Assembly (NCBI GenBank): GCA_030446525.1
Contig: JAUJNC010000260.1
Span: forward strand, 1-6,222
Length of the DNA: 6,222 nucleotides
Reading direction: 5' to 3'
From: Armatimonadaceae bacterium
GTDB taxonomy: Bacteria > Armatimonadota > Armatimonadia > Armatimonadales > Armatimonadaceae
Shown here: piece by piece, positions 1-4,803 of the stretch
Numbering within the stretch: the stretch's first letter is position 1
Layout: each line of letters begins with the position of its first letter
Position numbers and translations under genes: made by a program
The notes under the pieces: generated by a model
The model's input: the letters and a program-made list of their open reading frames with translations, nothing else
Database searches by the model: none
Told to the model about the DNA's origin: nothing

Positions 1-106
1 GTGTGACCGAGAGCGCGGGTTTGTCTGCCAGCCGGGCGGCCTCCGCTCTGCTAACGTCACCTCCCTGCGCGACCCGACTGGAGTGTGGCCAGCGGCGGTA
101 CGTCAT
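1..106 (-). CDS. Possible start of an unidentified gene, cut by the left edge
   Basis: On the minus strand an ATG at 106-104 opens a frame of 35 codons that reaches the window edge without a stop. A purine-rich AAGGA lies 4 bases upstream within GGAGAAGGA. The residues at about 20-35 (GDVSRAEAARLADKPALSVT) look slightly like a helix-turn-helix opening of ROK or MarR type regulators, but 35 residues are too few to assign. Against it being coding, most of the frame lies inside the 76-bp repeat. Differences between the two repeat copies fall on codon positions 1, 2 and 3 about equally (6, 4 and 5), as expected for non-coding DNA. It may therefore be leader sequence for a gene further left. Confidence 0.25.
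   Translation of the reverse strand, partial: MTYRRWPHSSRVAQGGDVSRAEAARLADKPALSVT
5..80 (-). repeat. Copy 1 of a 76-bp direct repeat flanking gene A
   Basis: Positions 5-80 align without gaps to 2271-2346, with 61 of 76 bases identical and the same orientation. The best-kept part is 51-80 (26 of 30), read on the minus strand as GGGTCGCGCARGGAGGTGAC. On the minus strand this copy can fold as nested stems: 3-7 pairs with 56-60 (GTGAC/GTCAC) and 10-15 pairs with 44-49 (AGAGCG/CGCTCT). It lies downstream of the terminator-like hairpin of gene A and would sit in the leader of whatever gene follows to the left. I do not recognise it as a known riboswitch. Confidence 0.75.
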
Positions 107-146
107 GGAATCCTTCTCCCGTCATTAGGGTCGTGGTCAGGGGGCA

Positions 147-190
147 GTGGCGCCGACGGTCAGCCCTGCGTAGCCGACCGTCGGCGCCAC
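147..190 (-). terminator. Strong hairpin downstream of gene A, probable terminator
   Basis: Positions 147-161 (GTGGCGCCGACGGTC) and 176-190 form a perfect 15-bp inverted repeat around a 14-base loop. It begins 38 bases past the stop codon of the beta-helix gene on the minus strand, where a transcription terminator would be expected. There is no run of U on either side, so it is either a U-less terminator or a 3' end stabiliser. Confidence 0.6.
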
Positions 191-228
191 CAAGGTGGTT
201 GTGCTGCCTGGGCGGATGACGGGAACGG

Positions 229-2115
229 CTACGGCCCGGTGGGCAGCCCCCAGCCGGCCACCGGGCTGCCGGACCGGAGGCGGAAGTCGTGGTTTGCCGG
301 GTCTACGAAGAGCGGATCGGCCATCTTCGACTCGTAGTCCTGCTCGGCGTACCACTTCCAGTTGCCGAACGTGCGCGGGGTGACCGCGCCCCTCGGCGGC
401 GACCCCCTCGACACCCCGGTGCGGAACGCGAGCACGGTCAGTGGCTCATCCAGCGGGTGCCAGTAGCAGTTATAGTTGGTGTCGAGCGTGCTGTAAAACA
501 TCTCCACGCCGTTCTGTATATCGAACTCCCTGTTGGGCATGCTCAGCACGTACTGCGTGGCGTTGGTCGCCACGCACGCGTTGTTAAACAGCGTCAGGTT
601 GCGTGTGTAGGTGTCGATCATCTGCCCGTCGATGCTGTCCAGGGTGCGGTGTGTGAAATCGTCGCGCACGCTGATCTGGGCCACGTCGTTGTCGTAGCAG
701 ATGTTGTGGTGCAGTGTGTTGTAGGCGGCGTGCGAGACGACGATGCCCGAGCCGTATTTCCAGGGGTCGGTCGGCTCGGTCCGGTTGTGGCAGACGATGG
801 AGTTGAGCACGGCCATCGGGCCGGGTCCCGCCTCCAGGTGGATGCCGCGGGCCAGGTTGTGGTGCACGAAGCAGCGCTCGAAGCGGATGTCCTCGTTGGC
901 CAGGTCCATCCACATGCCCGTGCACAGGTTTTCCACCGCCCGGTGCCGCCGCCAGGTGCCCAGACGGGTGTACAGGAACTTGAATCCGGCGGGCGACCAG
1001 CGGTAGTAGCCGCCCCACGCCCCGCGCCAGTTGTTGTAGGACGTGTCCGAGTCTTCGACCAGCACGTTGGTCAGGCCAACCCCGGTTTTACCGGAATGGC
1101 CGTTGTGGTTGAAGGAGCTGCCGCGGATGGTGATGTTGCTGCCGTATTTGATCTTGAAGCCTTCGGTGTTGCTCCACCGGAAACGGCACCGGTCCAGCAG
1201 CACGTTGTTGCAGCGCATCAGCCGCAGTGCCGCCGCCGGGCGGTTATCGCCATGGAAGAAGTGGGAGCCGTCGTGCTCGAAGGCCAAGCCGCGGAATACC
1301 AGATTGTTCTTGTTCGCGATGTCCAGAAGCCCGGCGCGCGTGACCACTTCTATCTTGGTTGCGACCACGTTCGGGTCGATCGAGGCGGGCAGCTTGACGT
1401 AGATGGTGCCCGTGGTAGGCTGGTCCCCTTCGCGCGTCAAGGGCTTGCCGTTCGCATCGTAGGCGACGCTGACCGGGGTGTGGAACGAATAGTCGCTCAT
1501 CGCGCTCAGAGACGTTACCTGCTTGAGGCAGACGTCGTTGACGAAGATCACCTCGCGTCGGCGGGCGATCGTGGGGGCAAAGCCGTCGTTCCCGTCGTTG
1601 CCATCGGAGCCTGCGCCATTGTTGGGACCGAGCGCCCAACCGAAGTTCCAGGCGTGGCGCCACACCTTGGACGTGGATGTGGAACTGTATACGGTCCAGT
1701 TGCTGTTCCACCCCGCCGTATCGGAGCCGGAGATGATGGCTTTGTCCGGGTTCGCGGCCTGGACGATCAACACGGCGTTGTTAGACGCCGATACGCCGTA
1801 ATAGCCGACGCTTTCGCGGTAGGTCCCGTCGCGGATGATCACCTTGGCGCTGGTGCCGTTGTTCTTGTCCTTTACAGCCGTGTCGACGCCTTTTCGCACC
1901 GTCCGGAACGGGGAGCTGCTGCTCCCATTATTGGCGTCGTTGCCGTTGGTGGCGACGTAATAGGTTCGGCTGACGGCCTCATCCCCGGTCAGCGTCGAAC
2001 CGGTCGCCGTCGGTATCTGGGCCTGCGCTAGCGCTGGGATGACCACGGGAATCAGCGCCGCCAGAGCGAGCGCCTGCCCTGCCTGTCTTACTAGGCTCTG
2101 CTTGCTGTACGTCAT
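229..2115 (-). CDS. Secreted right-handed beta-helix protein A, putative GH120-like glycosidase
   Basis: This is an uninterrupted 628-residue protein ending in TAG at 231-229. Residues 1-32 form a Sec signal peptide: basic start, hydrophobic stretch ALALAALIPVVIPALA, then AQA as a likely cleavage site. Residues 52-77 (YYVATNGNDANNG... PFRTVRKGV) are the usual first strand of secreted beta-helix glycan enzymes. The core has NNWRGAWG at 361-368 and TGMWMD, with Asp404, followed by RGIHLEAG, with Glu428. From memory, GH120 beta-xylosidases have their catalytic Asp and Glu in matching LGLWLDW and FVEVSHGP segments, 23 residues apart. The C-terminus (MADPLFVDP...DFRLRSGSPV) is the normal closing motif. 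A low-complexity GAGSDGNDGNDG loop is absent from paralogue B. The ATG at 2115 has AAGGGA 7 bases upstream and places the signal peptide correctly. An in-frame ATG at 2196 has AAGGA at the same distance but would add 27 residues before the signal. Export and fold are well supported; substrate and family are inferred. Confidence 0.9.
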   Translation of the reverse strand: MTYSKQSLVRQAGQALALAALIPVVIPALAQAQIPTATGSTLTGDEAVSRTYYVATNGNDANNGSSSSPFRTVRKGVDTAVKDKNNGTSAKVIIRDGTYRESVGYYGVSASNNAVLIVQAANPDKAIISGSDTAGWNSNWTVYSSTSTSKVWRHAWNFGWALGPNNGAGSDGNDGNDGFAPTIARRREVIFVNDVCLKQVTSLSAMSDYSFHTPVSVAYDANGKPLTREGDQPTTGTIYVKLPASIDPNVVATKIEVVTRAGLLDIANKNNLVFRGLAFEHDGSHFFHGDNRPAAALRLMRCNNVLLDRCRFRWSNTEGFKIKYGSNITIRGSSFNHNGHSGKTGVGLTNVLVEDSDTSYNNWRGAWGGYYRWSPAGFKFLYTRLGTWRRHRAVENLCTGMWMDLANEDIRFERCFVHHNLARGIHLEAGPGPMAVLNSIVCHNRTEPTDPWKYGSGIVVSHAAYNTLHHNICYDNDVAQISVRDDFTHRTLDSIDGQMIDTYTRNLTLFNNACVATNATQYVLSMPNREFDIQNGVEMFYSTLDTNYNCYWHPLDEPLTVLAFRTGVSRGSPPRGAVTPRTFGNWKWYAEQDYESKMADPLFVDPANHDFRLRSGSPVAGWGLPTGP

Positions 2116-2234
2116 TGGATGGTCCCTTCGTCGGTTTGAGTCCTGATGGTTGTTGAACGTTGTTCGGGAAGCCGCCCCGCCCAAGAGGTTCGTCATCGAT
2201 GTGTCCTTGCGTCCTCTCAACTTTGGCGTGTCGC

Positions 2235-2254
2235 GGGCGGCGGCGTCGCCGCCC
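2235..2254 (-). terminator. GC-rich hairpin ahead of gene A, possible terminator or attenuator
   Basis: Positions 2235-2242 (GGGCGGCG) and 2247-2254 (CGCCGCCC) are perfect complements around a 4-base loop. The hairpin lies between repeat copy 2 and the start of gene A, about 90 bases past the stop of the pseudopilin gene. It could end pseudopilin transcription or act as an expression platform after the repeat. No U-tract follows, and part of the arm is simple GGC-rich sequence, so the function is uncertain. Confidence 0.4.
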
Positions 2255-2270
2255 CGGAGGGCGCTTGTTT

Positions 2271-2346
2271 GACCGATAGCACGGTGTTGTGTGCCAGGCG
2301 GGTGCCCGGCGCGCTGCGATCGTCACCTCCTTGCGCGACCCTACTG
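2271..2346 (-). repeat. Copy 2 of the 76-bp direct repeat, in the leader of gene A
   Basis: This is the partner of the copy at 5-80, 61/76 identical without gaps. On the minus strand it begins in the last codons of the pseudopilin gene (its TAG at 2343-2341 lies inside the repeat) and runs to 155 bases before the gene A start. It contains a perfect GGAGGTGA Shine-Dalgarno-like core (minus strand, plus 2323-2330) with no start codon at normal spacing. Stems TGAC/GTCA (2270-2273 with 2322-2325) and 2278-2283 with 2310-2315 (one G-U pair) can form. The second is shifted by two bases relative to copy 1, so structural conservation is suggestive only. Confidence 0.75.
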
Positions 2347-3172
2347 GTCGTCCCAGCTGTTGTTGGGGTGCTTGTAGGGCCAGCCGCCCGGCAGCGGCCC
2401 CAGGAACCGGTCGATCCGGCTCCACTTGGCGTGCCCGTCGGCGTAGACCACGTTCATGCCCCCGTTGTGGCGCGGGAACGGGCGCCGGTTCGCGCCAGCG
2501 TTGTTGTAGGCCGTGGCGTTGCCCCCCGTCCAGTTCGAGGGCGGCATCCAGTTCCAGCCGGTCGCCTTAGGCGGGCTCTGCCGGTACCCGCCCCAGGTGA
2601 GGGGGTCGTTCTTGCCGGCGATCCGGGCGCCGTCGTACTCCCCTCGGCGTCCAGGACCAGCGCCGTGCCGGCCGAGTCGGCGATCTCGGCCAAGGAGCGA
2701 CTGGGTGGCGATGGTGCCCGTGATGTTGGTGGGACAGACGTTGCCGTTGAGGCCGTAGCCTAGCGCGGTGGCGGCGTAAGCGGTGCCGGAGAACGCGACG
2801 GGCGGGGTCAGGTCGGGGCCGAGGGGCACACGAAGACGGGGCCGCTCTTGAGGTAGTCCTGAATCTGCCCCAGCCACCAGCGCTTTTCCGTGGCGTAGCC
2901 GGGCCAGGTAGACGCTCAGCGGCAGCGCCTCGTCGTTGTCCTGCGCGTACAGCATCATGGCGGTGCCGATCTGCTTGGTGCTGCTTAGCACGCCGTTTGC
3001 CGCGCCTTTTCCCGCGCCTGAGCGAAGACGGGAAACAGGATCGCTGCCAGTATCGCGATGATGGCGATGACGGACGAGCAGTTCGATGAGGGTAAATGCG
3101 GAGCATTTACCCGGGGTGAAGCCCGTTGGTGGCAGGCTCGCTGCGCTGTGGCACCTGTGTCCGATGTAGCAT
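2341..3172 (-). pseudogene. DUF1559-like pseudopilin with H-X9-DG end, broken by several frameshifts
   Basis: Read across frames, this is a type II secretion pseudopilin-like protein of about 276 residues, a normal length for the family. The ATG at 3172 has AAGGGA 8 bases upstream. The order of segments is FTLIELLV (prepilin cleavage and methylation motif), VIAIIAILAAILFPVFAQAR (membrane helix), STKQIGTAMMLYAQDNDEALPLS, WWLGQIQDYLKSGPVFVCPS, DLTPPVAFSG, a short AEIADSAGTALVLDAEG stretch, then a C-terminal RHNGGMNVVYADGHAKW, which is the H-X9-DG motif. These pieces lie in different frames. I count seven single-base steps: near 3120, at LLV/VIAII, at TAC/LSS, at PLS/STW, at PSAP/DLT, at SLL/AEI and at AEG/EYD. 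The longest single frame covers 2341-2991. It starts 33 bases after the lacI stop, so both are probably one transcript. Family identity is solid; its partner system and whether it is truly dead are not known. Confidence 0.85.
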
Positions 3173-3204
3173 GGTGATGTTCCCTTGCCGGCTTCCTTCG
3201 CCAG

Positions 3205-4319
3205 CTAGTTTGATGAGGTGTTCGAAAAGAAATGCATCCTTGCCCGTGTCAGGCCGGGTTCAAAGGTGATGCGCTTCTGACTCCTGCCGGCCCCGCGGAG
3301 CTGACGCTCGATTAGTTCGCCGTGCAGGGAGATGAAGCGCGGTTCCCCGTTGTAGCGACCGTCCAGACGGTCGCACAAAATTCGACGACGCTGCAACCAC
3401 CACCACGGGTGCGAACAGCCCAGCGCGCGTGAAGCCGCAACCGACAAAGGCAACGTTATCGCCGACGATGCCACGCCGTCCGGCATACGTGTATGTCGCC
3501 CGCAGCGACTTTGCCGGGGATAAAGTAACCAGCCGCAATCGTTGGCTACCGTTGTGCTGCTGGTCACTTAAGAGCAAAGTTGAATACGCCATTTCCAGCC
3601 CTGCCGGCGAGAAGAATTGGTGGCGGCCAATGAACAGCCATCACTGTCGCGCGTGACGCGCCAGAATCCAGTCCAGGCGACGAAATGCTCACGAACGTCC
3701 GCCCCATCGCGCGACGATATGGTGTGCCCAAATCGCGGTTGCCCCAAATCCCCACCAGGGTGCGCCGCGCGCCGCCTGATAAGGCCGTGATTTCGTCGTC
3801 CTCATCACCACCAGCTGGCGATAGATTCCGGCGCTGCTGTACATCAAGCAGTCCGCCCTCGTCCTGATAGCGCCGCAGTTCATCCAGCGCGTCGGGCCGC
3901 ATCCCCGACGCGTAGCAGACAATCGCGCGCGGCTTTTGAAGGCGCAACTCTCCCAGCAGCGAACTGCGGTCAGCCAGCGTGTTTTCTGCGATCAGCCCGT
4001 AAGCGTGGATCGGCGCGCTGTAGCCGCGCTCGTGCAGCAGTCCCTGGATCATCTGGATTTTGCTGGTGCCCACGCCCATGTCGAGCATCAACGACAACAA
4101 GCTGATGGTATTGTGGCAGCGCCCGTTGGCCAACCGCTGTGCGTGCGGGTTCGGCTGGTAATTCAGTTCCTGAGCGGCCCGCAGAATCGTCTCGCGATAC
4201 GCCGACTTCTGGCTTTTGCCGTTGAGCACATTGGACACCGTCATCTTGGTCACGCCCACCTGCCGCGCGACGTCGCTGATGGTTGCCGCCTTGGCCACTG
4301 CCTCCTTCCTTGATGACAT
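3205..4319 (-). pseudogene. LacI-family transcriptional repressor, frame-disrupted in its second half
   Basis: The ATG at 4319 is preceded by AAAGGAGG with a 6-base spacer, a near-perfect ribosome site. Residues 13-34 (TISDVARQVGVTKMTVSNVLNG) are the LacI helix-turn-helix, and about 57-66 (NPHAQRLANG) are the hinge helix that contacts the operator centre. The frame is intact to about residue 157 (near 3850), covering the N-terminal sugar-binding subdomain. After that, recognisable LacI pieces appear in changing frames: DEDDEITA, YQAAR, RTLVGI, GNRDLG, then GIVGDNVAFVGC, and finally RLDGRYNGEPRFISLHGELIERQLRG. Total span equals about 371 codons, normal for a full-length LacI protein. The true stop is either 3205 or 3260 depending on the last frame. 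Family knowledge predicts a sugar-responsive dimer; the ligand is unknown. Three operator-like sites beside it suggest self-regulation and control of gene B. Confidence 0.87.
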
Positions 4320-4330
4320 TGCGCACCTCC

Positions 4331-4342
4331 TTTACCGGTATA
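4331..4342. promoter_or_regulatory. Operator-like site 1, abutting the lacI ribosome binding site
   Basis: TTTACCGGTATA is a near-palindrome (one mismatched pair of six) sharing the ACCGGTA core with the sites at 4427 and 4755. It lies 12-23 bases upstream of the lacI start and overlaps the A-run of its AAAGGAGG. A bound repressor would block transcription through the leader. The central CG step is typical of LacI-family operators, where a hinge leucine inserts. Confidence 0.6.
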
Positions 4343-4426
4343 GAAAACCGCTCCAAAAATGGCCCGCTGTAAGCAAACCGCAAAGCAGACCGGAGGAGCG
4401 AAATACGGGAAGTCGAACGAACCAAA

Positions 4427-4442
4427 CTTATACCGGTATAAG
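4427..4442. promoter_or_regulatory. Operator-like site 2, perfect 16-bp palindrome at the lacI promoter
   Basis: CTTATACCGGTATAAG is a perfect palindrome with a central CG step, the expected form of a LacI-family operator. It begins two bases past the TATAAT box on the minus strand, so it covers the predicted lacI transcription start. A further TATACC half-site follows at 4446-4451. Its centre is 98 bp from site 1 and 327 bp from site 3. Confidence 0.75.
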
Positions 4443-4443
4443 G

Positions 4444-4472
4444 ATTATACCATCATATATTCGCTTCGAGAA
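4444..4472 (-). promoter_or_regulatory. Predicted sigma70-type promoter of the lacI transcript
   Basis: On the minus strand, TATAAT (plus 4444-4449) is a perfect -10 box. With a 17-base spacer the -35 position is TTCTCG (plus 4467-4472), which matches TTGACA at only three of six bases. Transcription would begin near 4437, inside the palindromic operator, about 118 bases ahead of the lacI ATG. The weak -35 lowers confidence. Confidence 0.5.
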
Positions 4473-4527
4473 AGTCTTGAATATTTTTCCGCGGATTTTT
4501 TGGCGTCAGCTCCCTTGACCGTCTCAG

Positions 4528-4597
4528 CCTGTGGCGAACAGACGGCACCTGTCACGCCACATAACGATCGGCGGGCAAAGGCTCGCCGTTCCACAGG
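4528..4597. repeat. Intergenic cluster of competing inverted repeats
   Basis: CCTGTGG (4528-4534) is complementary to CCACAGG (4591-4597). Overlapping it, TGTGGCG (4530-4536) is complementary to CGCCACA (4555-4561), so the two pairings exclude each other. Inside the larger span, CGGCGGGC (4569-4576) pairs with GCTCGCCG (4581-4588) around AAAG. The block lies between the two divergent promoters, where neither would transcribe it. I see no convincing gene here. Confidence 0.45.
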
Positions 4598-4638
4598 CGG
4601 TGCGATGTGCATGGCCAGGACGGTCGGCGCTTCGCGTT

Positions 4639-4678
4639 GGGTTGCTTGCACTGTACTGTATGGATTGCCGCGCAACCC
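4639..4678. repeat. Intergenic inverted repeat GGGTTGC/GCAACCC
   Basis: GGGTTGC (4639-4645) and GCAACCC (4672-4678) are perfect 7-bp complements 26 bases apart, just upstream of the gene B promoter. The spacing is long for a terminator. It could be a second protein-binding site, part of a small RNA, or chance. Confidence 0.3.
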
Positions 4679-4719
4679 CCTACTAACGACATTATCAGCC
4701 ATGTTGCAAACGGATTGAG

Positions 4720-4748
4720 TTGCGTGGGACAGATCTCAATGGTATAGT
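4720..4748 (+). promoter_or_regulatory. Predicted sigma70-type promoter of gene B
   Basis: TTGCGT (4720-4725) and TATAGT (4743-4748) are separated by exactly 17 bases. The -10 box matches TATAAT at five of six positions and the -35 at three of six. Transcription would begin near 4755, the first base of operator-like site 3, which mirrors the layout at the lacI promoter. The leader to the start codon would be about 50 bases. Confidence 0.5.
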
Positions 4749-4754
4749 TGGGAA

Positions 4755-4768
4755 TTATACCGGTAAAA
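4755..4768. promoter_or_regulatory. Operator-like site 3, at the predicted start of gene B transcription
   Basis: TTATACCGGTAAAA matches the palindrome at 4427-4442 over TTATACCGGTA and is itself symmetric except for one pair. A GGTATA half-site (4741-4746), inverted relative to it, overlaps the -10 box. Repressor bound here would occlude the promoter. No copy with TATA flanks was seen ahead of gene A or the pseudopilin gene. Confidence 0.65.
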
Positions 4769-4803
4769 GCACGCATCAACAAGGCTGTGGACGAAAAACA
4801 AGC

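Noticed and set aside
5..80. Compensatory base changes in the AGNGCG stem of the two repeat copies
   Set aside because: The left arm is shifted by two bases between copies, so the pairs are not homologous positions and do not count as covariation.
289..2031. A 580-codon open frame on the plus strand opposite gene A
   Set aside because: It is antisense to a protein with a signal peptide, beta-helix motifs and a paralogue; its translation is low-complexity Val/Ala/Arg-rich with no domain, typical of a GC-rich shadow frame.
2290..2346. Resemblance of repeat copy 2 to a ZTP riboswitch (GGGTCG... then CCGCCTGG)
   Set aside because: The conserved 3' segment lacks one G of the expected CCGCCTGGGCA, and copy 1 has CCGGCTGG there, so the match is not kept in the second copy.
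2454..2693. Separate small genes inside the pseudopilin region on the minus strand
   Set aside because: These frames carry continuous family segments of one protein, such as AEIADSAGTALVLDAEG, and are explained by frameshifts.
4445..4702. An 85-codon minus-strand frame in the intergenic region
   Set aside because: It has no recognisable domain or ribosome site that I can see, and it runs through the inverted repeats and over the lacI promoter.
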